DNA of 18,186 bases from Pseudoneurospora amorphoporcata (GCA_033297205.1 MU859429.1:1-18186); one strand, 5' to 3'. Numbered from the stretch's first letter, positions 1-10,580 are shown. The notes: generated by a model from the letters alone, not told the origin. A program made the numbers and translations.

Positions 1-1335
1 ACTGGTAGCCCTAAGGCACCCATTGCGCCAAAAATAGGGTAATTTTGGCTTGGCCTCTAACAACCGACTAACAGAGGGTGCCAAGAAAAATATTTCGGGG
101 GAGAGTTGAAGTGAGAAGAGAAGAGTCGGCCGAGGCATGGCTCTCAAGCGTTGACAGCTGATGGCCGCCTGGCAGCGTGGTGTTGGGACGCTGTGATGCG
201 GAGGAAGGAACGCTGAACGACTTCACTAGAAACCACACTCACTCCGACAAGCATGCATGTCACTTTCCCTTTAACCTTTCAACAAACTTGACCCTCTTCC
301 TTCATCTCGCCAACCCGATTTCTCTCCGTTGATTCTCCTCACCCCTCTTTGTTCCAATGGCCCCTCCGGAACAGACAAAACCGCCCAAGCGGACAACGCT
401 CCGTCGCCGTTCCCTATCTTGCTACCACCTGCCAAATTGCTCCTCCAAATGATGGGACCAAAGAGTGCGATTGGCTTCAAATTCTGTATTGTCAATGCAC
501 GTGCATAAATTCATTCACACTCACGGAAACACGAGGTGAGAATCTAAACCTACCCATCGACCGTGTTCCTGGCATATTCCAATGTGCTGTGCCGTACAAA
601 CAGCTTTCCCCGGAAAAGCCAACGGTCCCAGGTAACACCGGAGGGTCTGGTTACCATGCAGAGAGGCAACTTTATTAGCCCATGAGAGGATGGTGATGTC
701 TTTATCATGTTCGACAAGGACAAGTGTCTATGGAAAGTTCAATGGCGCCTTCAAGTTCGGTCAAAAGACGCCATGCGCCCCACCAACACCCAATGGAGAT
801 CAGGCAGAAGAGCTACCGATCAAGTGTCGAGACGAGTGTCTACTTGATGAGAGACGGCTGAGGGCTGTTGGTGGAAAACAGACAGACAGGTCGCCGACTC
901 CCATCACTTCGGCATCATCAATCTCTCACAGAGCAAAGCTGTTCCAAATGCTACGCGGCTTCCATCTCCCAACTCCTGGGGACAAACGTTACGGGTCGTC
1001 GGGAGGGTGCGCTCCAATATCTCCCATGTTTTATACATGAGCCACGGATGGAAAGCAGCACGTCGTCCGCGCCAAGTTGGGTCAAGGCGCGTGAAAACAC
1101 CACGGGTCAGTCCAAAAATAGCCTGTCCCCTTGCCTTATCCATCCCTCCGCCTGAACCCCGACCAGACCACAATACGGTGGACCGCGGCCTCAAGTCGCC
1201 GCTCGACCCAAAACTGCAAGCTAATGTCGACTTCACATTATCAGTCTAAGGGTCTGCAGGTCCAGCTTCGAGTCCGGGCCACGGGTCAGCAAAACTTGGA
1301 ACCTTGGGCCCCTGGATGACGATGCCGTCCAGCCG
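1..1335. other. Upstream non-coding region, no gene recognised
   Basis: I see no convincing protein gene here. Open frames on both strands are short, overlap each other and show no recognisable domain. A pyrimidine-rich stretch (about 275-356) leads into an ATG at 357 in good context, but that frame closes after about 32 codons. The rest is GC-balanced unique-looking DNA, probably the intergenic and promoter region of the secreted-protein gene, or the edge of a neighbour outside the window. Confidence 0.5.
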
Positions 1336-1360
1336 GGTAAATAAAGCGGTTTATATCACC
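1336..1360 (+). promoter_or_regulatory. Possible TATA-type core promoter of the secreted precursor gene
   Basis: An A/T-rich patch with a TTTATATC core stands out in GC-rich surroundings about 390 bp upstream of the ATG at 1746. It is followed by a CACC/CATC-rich, pyrimidine-rich stretch (1365-1452) typical of fungal transcription starts. A second TATA-like patch (CTATATC) lies at about 1614-1621, close to the ATG. Which one is used cannot be told from sequence alone. Confidence 0.3.
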
Positions 1361-1483
1361 ACCGGGCCTTCAACACTTGGGATTTCATCTATTCCATATT
1401 GCCTCGATATTGTCGCCACCAAACTTCCATCACCATATCGCCATATCGCAACATGACCCACGTCTCATGCTTCTTCGCCCGCA

Positions 1484-1546
1484 GTATCGAATGAAATCTG
1501 GTCCAAAATGCCGCTATTGATATGTTATTAATATTTTTGGCTTCAG
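1484..1546 (+). other. Possible 63-bp intron in the 5' leader
   Basis: A GTATCG donor and a TTCAG acceptor preceded by a T-rich tract bound 63 nt of A/T-rich sequence, a normal intron length for filamentous ascomycetes. The donor is weak and no perfect CTRAC branch site is present. A small upstream ORF begins at ATG 1453 and ends at TGA 1492-1494; if the intron is removed this ORF reads on to a TAG near 1712-1717. It lies between the distal TATA patch and the start codon, so it would affect only the leader. Confidence 0.25.
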
Positions 1547-1745
1547 GGGAAGCTTAGTGGCGGCAACAATGGTCCTTGGCATACGTCGAACGACGAGCAC
1601 CGACAACGCCATGTCTATATCAACAAGACCAAGACCCGTGCCTCAATCGTGCTCAGGACTTGCTCTGTACAGACATAGACTTTGCCCAGGTCTGACAGAT
1701 ACCAACAACAACTAGCACCGGCAGTCCTCCCATTCCTCCGCCATC

Positions 1746-3635
1746 ATGGTCGGATCAAGCCTTACTCTGTCACTGCTCGGCCTTGGTGTCGTCCATGCCC
1801 TGCCAGCTTCCAAGAAGGTGGAGGAGCGCCAGTCCCTCATAGGAGGTGGCTGGAGCGACTTCCATCCGGGTGATGGCACCAATATTCCCCGGTGTGAAAT
1901 ATCCCTTCCCATCAGCCAGCAATCACCATGCTTCTTCTACCCTATCCCTGGACAAATCATCCCGGGAAAGGCAAAGCGGCAAGTCTTCATCGGGCCCGCT
2001 GACGGCGGCTTCCATCCCGGTGACGGTGACGAGATCCCTACCTGCGAGATTTCCCATCAACGAACAACCCCCGTGCATCATCTTGCCTATTCCGGGAGAG
2101 ATCACGCCGGGACCCGGCAAGAGGCAGTCACTTGGTCCCGGCTGGAGCGACTTCCACCCCGGTGATGGCAACACCATTCCCACTTGCGAAATCTCGCTTC
2201 CCATCAAGCAACAGCCACCCTGCATCTTTTTCCCAATCCCGGGGGAGATCAGGCCAGGAAAGCGATCGTTCAGCCTCCCGGCGGACTATGCCACCAACAC
2301 CAAGCAGGTGATCCTTCAGCTTGAGAAGCAACTGGTGGCTCTCCAGAACAAGAAGAACAAGACTCCCGAGGACATTGCCGATATACGCGCCATCAAGGCT
2401 GCCCTCAAGTATCTGGAAGTATCGATCAGATTTCCGCACCGCCTGGATCCGAGACTGGTTTCGTTCCCGGCAAGCGGCCCTTCTCCCTGCCTGGCGATTA
2501 CGCGAGCGACACCAAGAAGGTTATCCTGCAACTCGAGAAGCAGTTGGTTGCCCTCCAGAACAAGAAGGACAAGACCGACGAAGACGTAGCTGATATCCAA
2601 GCCCTCAAGTCAGCACTCAAGTTTCTAGCCGGCATTGACCAAATCTCTGCGCCGCCAGGAACCGAGACTGGTTTCGTTCCTGGAAAACGTGATGCGCCCT
2701 CCGTTGGCTCTTACGTTTCAGTCTGCCCCGGGCTGGAAGGTGCCGAGATTGCTCTCGAGACCCCCTTGCACAAATCTAAGCCATCAGTACAGGAGTACAT
2801 CATCATCCAGAAGTTGACCAACTTCCTTGCCGGGTGCGGGATCACCATCGTTAAGTCTCCTGATGGCACATGGACTATCCTCAAGCCATCGGACAAGAAG
2901 CGAGGCGTCGATACAGAGGTCACGGTTGCCACTCCTAAGCTTGTCGCCGACTTTGACCTTGCTGGTTTAGAAGAGTCGTATCACCTGCTCCTTGAGTCCA
3001 CCCGAGGCAGCCAGCCCTCTTTCGTCACCTGGCTTGCCCTCCGACAGATCGCTGATCTGCTCGAGCTGTACGGTGCTCCTGTTTATAGCGCCATCTCCTC
3101 TGCTTCCGCCACCTCTAAGCGCCAAATCACCATCGGCACAGGCAGCTGCCAGCTCCTGGACATTCTCGGTCTCAAGGCTGCACTCGCTGCTCTGATGACC
3201 GCCTATGGGGACCCCGCCAAGGCGCCAACCAACATCTTCCTCATTGAGCAAATCCTCGTTACGGCCATCCAGCTCTGTGGTCAAGGTGTTCCTGGCTGGA
3301 CCACCCTCACACCTGGTAACCCCATCCCCGGCGGGCCGCTTGTTCCCGACCCAACTATTCCCGGAGGACCCATCAAGCCCGACCCGTATGTTCCTGGCGG
3401 GGAGATCAGGCCAGGCCGCAGAGATGTAGACGAGCTTGATGATCCTACGACTTTGCTGGATGCGTTGCAGGTCCTCGAGGCGCATTATGGAGGCTACGAG
3501 TCTGGCACTATCCCTGCGCCGTTGTTCTTGATCATGCTCAACCTGGTGACCATCCTCCAGGAGGTGTATGGTGTGACTGTAAAGGGATGGCCTACTTTGG
3601 GACAAGGAACTGTGGTTTTGACTCCTTCCACTTGA
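1746..3635 (+). CDS. Secreted Kex2-processed repeat protein precursor, interrupted by two cancelling frameshifts
   Basis: The product is a secretory precursor. Residues 1-18 form a signal peptide with a Leu-rich core, a probable V-H-A/L cleavage site and then a short pro-segment ending E-E-R. Nine segments follow, and each of the eight internal junctions is a dibasic Kex2-type site (Lys-Arg or Arg-Arg): codons at 1974, 2119, 2260, 2472, 2685, 2898, 3117 and 3417. Segments 1-3 are related Cys-containing peptides of 47-50 residues; segments 4-9 are helical modules of about 71 residues, the eighth extended by a Pro/Gly-rich linker. The frame starts at ATG 1746, shifts by +1 near 2049-2053, returns near 2419 and ends at TGA 3633. 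Both shifts sit in repeats and match deletions of 5 nt and 1 nt relative to sister copies, while the shifted stretch still encodes the repeats. The cause may be sequencing error or real decay. The general class (fungal KEP proteins, such as repellents and pheromone precursors) is established; I do not recognise this family and assign no function. Without the shifts it would be about 630 residues. Confidence 0.75.
1830..2265 (+). repeat. Type A array: three tandem peptide repeats of 47-50 residues inside the precursor
   Basis: Copies lie at 1830-1979 (150 nt), 1980-2124 (145 nt) and 2125-2265 (141 nt). Each begins with Gln straight after a basic residue, then has a FHPGDG core, an IP-x-CEIS motif, an x-Q-x-PC motif, a PIPG[EQ]I motif and a Pro-Gly-rich tail ending in Lys-Arg. 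The two Cys residues are spaced C-x11-C, which would allow one internal disulfide. Copy 2 is exactly 5 nt shorter than copy 1, the gap lying between CEIS and PI. Cleaved peptides would start with Gln, so N-terminal pyroglutamate is expected but not shown. Confidence 0.8.
2266..2690 (+). repeat. Type B duplication: two tandem 71-residue helical modules inside the precursor
   Basis: Copies lie at 2266-2477 (212 nt) and 2478-2690 (213 nt). Both encode FSLP-x-DYA, a Lys/Leu-rich helix around LEKQLVALQNKK, a short turn, a second helix ending near ALK-[YF]-L, then an APPG-x-ETGF tail and a Lys-Arg site. The copies differ mostly at third codon positions when each is read in its own frame, which indicates a duplication kept under protein-level constraint. 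Copy 1 lacks one base (GAAG-TATC) at about 2419. Confidence 0.8.
2691..3632 (+). repeat. Diverged C-terminal modules of the precursor (four units)
   Basis: Dibasic sites divide this part into units of 71 (2691-2903), 73 (2904-3122), 100 (3123-3422) and 70 residues (3423-3632). Each has a Leu-rich helix, a turn usually containing Pro, a second aliphatic helix and then a Gly-[IV]-x-V-like segment. The last two units share YG...V-x-GW-x-TL. The 100-residue unit is a module of about 65 residues plus a Pro/Gly linker at about 3308-3422 that repeats PGGP and PDP motifs. Units 2-4 are only weakly alike, so common descent with type B is my inference. Confidence 0.55.
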
Positions 3636-6248
3636 AAGCAGGGTGTCGTTGATGAGAGAGGTGGAGTTTGGTAAGAGGTTATTGCAAAACGGGGGTAACA
3701 GCATCGGTGTTCGAGGGAGAGGGATAAGAGGTTGCCGGTGGTTTGGGCGCAGTGGGTAATGATGATGAAGCGCCAATAATGGGAACAGCTCACAACAGCA
3801 GCTCATGGAAGGATGATGATACCTGTCGGTGTTTACCGCTGACGATCTGGATGAGGAGGGAGAAGGAGACCTTGGCCACCCCTTGTTCAATGTGTCAACG
3901 CCGGCCTTTACTACTATTTGTTCCATCCTAACCCTTCTCCAAGGTGAAAGGTTTTCTTGTATTCTCTTTCTTTTTTTAAGAGTACCACCAAAGGCTTGAT
4001 TGATCTCTTACCTTCTGACCCCAAATTGCTGTGGCCCGAGTGTTCGTGCCTTAGTCCCAGTAGGCTGTGAAGATTGGTTCCTGCCCCGAGATACTAATGC
4101 ATCCCAAAACGGTACCTAACTTGCCCCAGCCCGGCCATGTGCACCGCCACTCAACCCTGCGTCGACAACTTGGGCTTTGTGTCAAGTTCCTCGTCATCCC
4201 AGGAATATGCAAGATTCATCGCTACCTGTCGGTATATGTCGGAAGGTCCGTTATCCCAACAATTCACTTCGCTGTTGCCACGAAATATTGCAGCAAGCAC
4301 GCCTATGGCCCGTGACGAATGATCCGACGGTGGTAGTACCCAAGAACTTTATATCGGATGCCATACATGAGAGCCAACATTGCTTCCCAGCATGAAGTCA
4401 TGCGATGGCAGATTAACACGCTCACAATGCTCCCGGGATGACCGCACACTACAACCTTGAGGTGCAGAAGGGCAAAACAGCGCTGTCGCCCGATATAGCA
4501 GAGCCGCAATCCACCAGCCAACCTTAGCCAGGAGTGACTCGTAACCCTGGAGGAAACTCTATCGTATGTCATATCTAATTATCCAAAGCGTCCTCTGTCA
4601 GATGTTCAGAAAACCCTGACTCACTTGTAGGAAGTGCCCTCCCAGTTACGATAATACTCACCAGGAGACTCGACCATGTATCTGTTCCCGAGGACCTATT
4701 TGAGGAAAATTTCGGACGGTTGCCCCCTTAACATTCATCCACAACCTATCCGCTATCTATTCCCACACTGTAACACGGTCGATGCACACACACGCTTGCT
4801 CATTCTCGTTCGAGTTAATAGGAATCGCTAATGTTCTTTCAGGTTCATTGTCCGCATACCACCACGGCTACCGTGTTTGATGAGCCGAGTGTCTGCTATT
4901 CAGGTGCACTTGGACCCCGAAGCACTCATGATGCATATAATGGTAGCGCATAGTATACAATGTGAATCAGCCATGTGATAGTTGACTTCGAGTTTCTTTC
5001 CAGACACTGCACGACTCCATACGGTGTTGCTCGGCTCGGTGAGTAAGGCTCGAGAAAGAATTGATATTGGCCTGACTACCATGTAAAACACTCAACATGG
5101 AACCGCGCAGTGTGGTTTCTTACATGCATGAGACATGCGGTAAGAAATTGATGGCCTTGAATTACACTGCTCGATCAGTTTACTTCACATATGCAAGCGT
5201 CTGACCTGACCACTGTTTCTAGAACAACTACAAGACGCATGTTTCAGTCTACGGTTACGGATACGGAAATCCGTAAGAAAGAAAGCATTTAGAAAGCATT
5301 TAGACACGGTCTCAAGCGATGATAGACGGGTGACTCCTTGACTGACACTGGCTATCCATACCTTGAACGATATCATGTTCATTCTGTCGTGATCATCAAC
5401 TGCCGGACTCACACCTCGCCGAGGGCGCACTACTTGCCGTATTCGAACAAAGACGAGGTTCGGCTTCGGCAGTGATCGTCCATAATTGTCTCAGTTAGCC
5501 GACCGATTGAAGCTTTCCCGTTGTGCCGACCGCAACATATATGACCTATGACGTAAAATACGGCGCTTGAAGTCGCTTGCACCGGGTCAGTGGGAGCGGT
5601 TGACTTGAGCTTTAGTTGCCGGGCTGGTAAGGACCGGACTTCTGGGAATCATCGTTGGTCCCGTGCCTTTCGGTACATCACGTCGGCCATATTACACTGG
5701 TTCTCTTTGTTGTTACTTGAAGCGGTGACTGCCGAAGTTCAACAATTGAAGTGGCTGATCAGTAAGACCAAAGCTGGTCGAACAAGAGAGGCTCTGCCGG
5801 ACTCCCTCATCTCTCTTTGTCTTCACTTATTCGGAAGCCACCGCCAACAGCTCGGACTCTACCATTGAGGCAAAAGAGCCTCGTTCGCGTCATGCGTGTT
5901 AGCCAAAGTCTTAGACAGACGTGATCAGCGAAACCGAGACCACAAGAGAAGAGTTAAGGGACTACTTGTCTGGAATCCGAGACTACTTTAGATTATCGAG
6001 TGAGTACATGGACTGTCTACGAACTAGACTCCAAACACGTACCACCCCCGAAGCCTTGAGACATACCACTGTTCCATCTCGTGTGGTCTAAAACAAGGGT
6101 ATGGAAGGAGGAGGAGGCCAAAATACTATGACCAAGCCGCTTTGGTCCACTCTGCTCTTCATTTACCGTTGTTCACTTTCCCGTTTTACGGGCTCGGTGG
6201 CTTTCAGCCTCACTCTACCGTCATCCCGGGATGGACCAAGCTCGGAAG
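3636..6248. other. Non-coding region after the precursor gene
   Basis: The first 300 bases are probably 3' UTR and terminator of the precursor gene: AATAAT occurs near 3774 and a T-rich stretch with eleven T in twelve bases near 3967-3978. Beyond that I see no gene; frames are short and domain-free on both strands. Small structures include an 8-bp inverted repeat (TTACGGAT/ATCCGTAA, 5255-5276) and an 11-bp tandem duplication at 5280-5301. No tRNA or rRNA was recognised. Confidence 0.5.
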
Positions 6249-6267
6249 TTTTTTTTTTTTTTTTTTT
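6249..6267. repeat. Homopolymer tract of 19 T
   Basis: An uninterrupted run of 19 T (A on the other strand) lies in otherwise unremarkable intergenic DNA. Such tracts can exclude nucleosomes or mark the tail of an old retroposed sequence. I see no target duplication or gene-like sequence beside it. Confidence 0.9.
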
Positions 6268-9200
6268 GGTTTATGCCTTACCTTTGCCCTGCTTTATCTA
6301 AACACCTCTTTAAAGAACTTGGTAACAAACCAACTGAGATCGACAGTAATACACAGAGTAAGCCGGCTGCAGATCCCGCCTCCTAAGACACGGCGGGGCT
6401 GAAGTTGGGCCTTTCCTGCCTTCCTTTCCTCTCCGAGCCTCCGAGACAAACGGTAAGCTGCAAGTCCATGCTTGATTTATGGACGGGTGTACCACGGCCT
6501 TGCGTGGCTTCATCGTTTTCACCATGTCTAGGACCTCAGTGAACCCATCCTACACGGGAAGCTGAGCGTGCCGCTATAGATGGCGTAGGGAGGATCATGT
6601 CATTGGTGGACGTAAAGAATTATAGACAAGCAAACACACAATATCTGACCACTGAAACATGGTAAGAGTGAGTATGTGTTGCTAACACTCGGTAAACTGT
6701 AGAGAGGAAGACCATCTCAGACATATCAGAATCATCATATGTCGCAATCAGTTCATGCGCCTCACTATCAGCAACCCACCACAGAACAGCTGAAGTTACA
6801 AGACTTGAACGTGGTGGACGCCCTCGCTGCCATGGCTCGGTGGAAGAACTGATAGTTGATATTGCTCGTGCATAATTTGTGCTGCTCACAAAGAGGCACA
6901 GTCCACACAGAGAGCTTGTGTGCGTAGCGCCAGTCAAGTGCAGGTGCTTCCTTATGCCGTGACTACGCACTCTTTGTTAGCCAGACGCAAACGGTGACGA
7001 TGTGGAGGAGGGCGAGGCTGTGAAGGAGCAGGGAAAACGGACAATGCGGCACTCCCTCATAATCGGCAGCCCGTCCCCGCCGTCCACCTGGGGTAGTGAT
7101 ACGATAGATCACCCAACCCACATCAACTTCCGGAGTGAAAAGAGACCCTTGCCCGAGTGTCCATCAAGGTTGCTACCAGCCCTTGACTGAGGGTCTGGAC
7201 GGGGATAGGCTGTAGATGAAGGAGTGAGACACGGACACAAACGCCGTGAGGCCATAAGCCGACAACGACGACAAAAAGCACCAGTGACATGATGGTATCC
7301 GTAGTCAGTAACTCTCATGAGACGGGGCCCCAAAGGGCTAGACTGTCCACTGCCTCCTTCACCGCCATGTGAGGGAGCATTCCCCTCTTCCTGTGAAGCA
7401 AGCAGAAGACAGAGATCCAGCCAATCTCTGCCGAAAAGGTAGTAGGTAGCACCGATGAGATGCGATGGGGTGTTGATGGATCACCTGGCGGAGGGGGCTT
7501 AGGGCGCGGCATAGCGGCCTTCTGCTCTCTCTGACTTTCTCCCTCTCGTTCACGCTTCACGGTACGCCCGGGCCAGTGGGGTGGTATGCGAGATGCATCT
7601 TGGGATGGACGACGGTTGGTATGTGGGTGTACGTATCATGGTTGGTGGTAGGTAGGTAGTGGTGTTGACGATGATGGTTGGCAGTTGGTATTATCCAGTC
7701 CCAGCTTGTATGCACAACAACAACTGTTATTCATGCCGCTTGTCGGCTACCCCACCCAACCACCGCCACTCAAAGTGTCTTCACACACCTACGCACGCCC
7801 ATGGCACTTGATGCCCGGAAGGTGCCGCATCACGATTGGCTGACAACCCCGAGGGGCACGATGAAGCCAAGTGTAGCCGACTGCTTGGTAGCCCAGCAGG
7901 ATGGGGAGACCGGCCGGCGAAACGACGACGATGGCGATGATGCTGAGACAAGGACGGGTCCGATCCAGTGCAGTCTCACTTGTTGACTGGACGAAAGGAG
8001 CGAAGACAGACGCCGTCTCCTCAATCCTTCTGCCACCGCGGCCCCAGCCCCAAGCCCTTACCTTCCCATGCGCTAATGCAAGCACTTAAACAGCTTGATC
8101 CATGAACGCGCGGAGCTAGGGCGGTTGTTGCTTTTTTTACCCCATCCTCCAGAGTGCGGTCCAAGGTCCAAGCTAACCCATGTACGTCGGCCCAGTTTGC
8201 TAGGTATGTAGGTTTTCGTTGTCCGAGGCATCATGGTTTCAGGCCCTTTTTCCATGCTTTCGTCGTCTTTTCGTCCCGTCTAGACCACTGCCGATCAATG
8301 ATGTTCAGTGAGACGTGCCCCATTGGGGACCCATTGGGACCCATTGGGAACTCCGAGATCTAACAGCTACATCGGTAACATCGCGGCAGATAGTCGGCGG
8401 GCTTTTGGTTTGAGAGATGGCGATCCCGTTTCGTCCGTTCCTCCTTCCGGAGTCCCCATCAAATCATGCCGCTCTGGCATGACTGCACAGAACTAGGGTA
8501 CATACTGCGTAGCATGTACGGGGAATGCGGGACAGCGTAGCAATACGAGACCGGTGATCCCGTAGAGCGGGCGGCACGAGACCGGGAGCAATGGCCTTGA
8601 GAGATGCTCAAATATACAGACAGGCACGGAGGCCCGGACAGCTCAAGTGCTCAACAGGCCTGGGGCCGGATTTGGTGATAATTCCCGGGCCGGCAGAGGA
8701 AGCCGCTCGCACGGCCCTTCCGAAATATCATGACGGACTTCCGGCCGATTAGTTAGGTAGGTAGTAACACAGCCGACAGTTTCGGGCCCAAATTGCTGAA
8801 TAGGCTCGACAAAGAGCGAGACAAAATGCACTTTACACATGGCACTGGGGGCGGCGGAGGCACGGGATGTCCAAATAGCTGGGTATCCCATCGGTTGTTG
8901 GAGGCTTTGCATTGAATCGATACCTTACCTAAGCCGTTGAGTGTTTGTTGCCGATCTCTCAGAGTGAAGCGTGAACTTGCTACCTACCGGCGACCGAACA
9001 CTCGAAAGTCCAAGGAATGCCCGACTGTAGTGTAGTGCCGGCAAACAGCCACGACGCCGTCGACACGGCGTGGAACTCGGGCACTGAATGAGCTGAAGAC
9101 ATCTGTCCACTGCGCTGCGAACGACCTGCAAGTCTTGCGGTGAGTATTTGTATCGGAGTGAGCCCCGAAGACCTAGTGGAGGAGAAGGGACGATGGAACA

Positions 9201-10580
9201 GCTCATCGGTTGCCGATACTGATCACAGGGTTTGTGAGGGAGTTTCCACAAGAGCCAAACAGTACAGTTGCAGATAATGTTTTTCTCTGAATGGAGAATG
9301 GTTGCAAAGACAACACAATGCCTGATTTGGTAATGAGATAACAAACACGTTGTGGACTGTCAAAGTCGATTGGCTAGAGACAAGAGCCGTTTTTCTTACT
9401 ATGTACTCGACTCTGTGAGTGGCTACCGTGACCTCTTCACCGACTTTCTGTGCTGTTGCTGCAACCAAACAGCTGCTGGCTTCTGGAGCCTCATGCTAGC
9501 CAGCAGTAGTGCCAGCTGCCAGCCCAAGTCGATGCAGCAGCAGCAGCTTTTAAGGCCCAAGTGGGAGGGGTGGTGATCTCCCAGTGGATGGTTTTGGGAG
9601 TTGGGCGCTGGAGAGGGCATCACGGCATCAACAAAACTGGAGCCCCTCTAGAGATTCTCCCTCTCCGCCCCCGGAGGAACGAAACAGGTCGGAAACGAAT
9701 ACCGATGATCGATCAGACCAACGGAAACGACATGGAGGGGCAGTCCACTTTGTGAGATGGATACGAGTGGGTTCCCACTGTTTGGCAGAGTGCCAGTGGG
9801 GTCACGGTGCTTCTGGAACTCTCTCTTGCGTCACTTGCTTCTCCATTTCTCAGCTCTGTTTCGGCAGCTCCTTCCAGCTCCGTCTCTGCGGCTTTTGCCA
9901 AAGCCATTCCTTCTTCCTTCTTTTTTTTGTCGTTTTTTGATGCTTTGGCTGGGAATTAGATCCAGTATGTAGTACCCCTAGCTCTTATTGATGCCCCTGA
10001 CCTTGGCGTTGTGACAGTCAAAACAGTCCACAATCCACACTGAACCGAGGGGCCCAGCCAGAGGGGTGTCGATTATCGGCCGGCGTCGGCAAGGTTTCTT
10101 CTTTGCTCTTTTTTGGGGCTATATTTTCGTATCTCATAGTGGACCATGGAACTGGAGAAAGTAAAATGGAAAAGAAAGCCCAATCAATGTATGTACCATC
10201 GTTTCGTTAGGCTTGCTTCCCCACTGTGAATCCTTCCCGCTAGCTTGCCGGCCCACGCCGGCGGCGTGTTCCAGCTCCAGGGCAGAGGTACAGAAGCGAG
10301 TTTCCACAGTTGGGCAACTTTCCGGTCCCAAAGAGTCAAAGACCGTCCCAGCAATGCTTCTCCCTCGCTTGCGTGCAGTGCCGTGAAGTTGTGCACACAT
10401 GGCCGCACGTACGGTCAAAGATCTTGACATCCCGAACAAGGATATCCCTCGTCTTGTTTGATGTGTGATGGTTTGAAAAGAGACAATATCACAACGTTTG
10501 GAAATGAATTTGTTGCAGTGTCAGAAACACGCAGATTAACTCCCGGGAACGGCATAGTGGTCGGAGGTTAACAGCCATAT
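6268..10580. other. Long non-coding region, no gene recognised
   Basis: No open frame has a recognisable domain or plausible spliced continuation. Contents are small: GGTA-type microsatellites near 7647-7660 and 8753-8763, three tandem CCCATTGGGA-like units at 8319-8349, a 7-bp inverted repeat (TCATGCC/GGCATGA, 8464-8482), a direct repeat of ACGAGACCGG at about 8545 and 8576, and a short CAG run near 9534-9547. A small unrecognised spliced gene or a non-coding RNA cannot be excluded. Confidence 0.45.

Noticed and set aside
349..678. Possible gene start after a pyrimidine-rich leader, with a basic R-R-R-S-L-S-C stretch hinting at a Zn2Cys6 regulator
   Set aside because: The frame from ATG 357 closes after about 32 codons, and neither this frame nor the overlapping one has the C-x2-C-x6-C spacing of the zinc cluster. 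No splice site repairs it.
1260..1285. TTCGAGTCC resembling a tRNA T-loop or B box
   Set aside because: The flanking bases do not pair as a T stem and no acceptor or anticodon arm fits upstream.
1746..3635. Assignment of the precursor as a dikaritin-type RiPP (ustiloxin-like) or an alpha-pheromone precursor
   Set aside because: Cores are 47-100 residues rather than a few residues, there is no pheromone-like W-C-...-C-W repeat, and no UstY-type or other modifying-enzyme gene lies within the window.
2967..3926. 319-codon open frame on the minus strand opposite the secreted-protein gene
   Set aside because: It is the antisense of the C-terminal modules, has no recognisable domain, and its composition reflects the complement of the plus-strand codons.
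5435..5460. TTCGAAT on the minus strand resembling a tRNA T-loop
   Set aside because: The five bases on each side do not form a T stem and no cloverleaf can be drawn.
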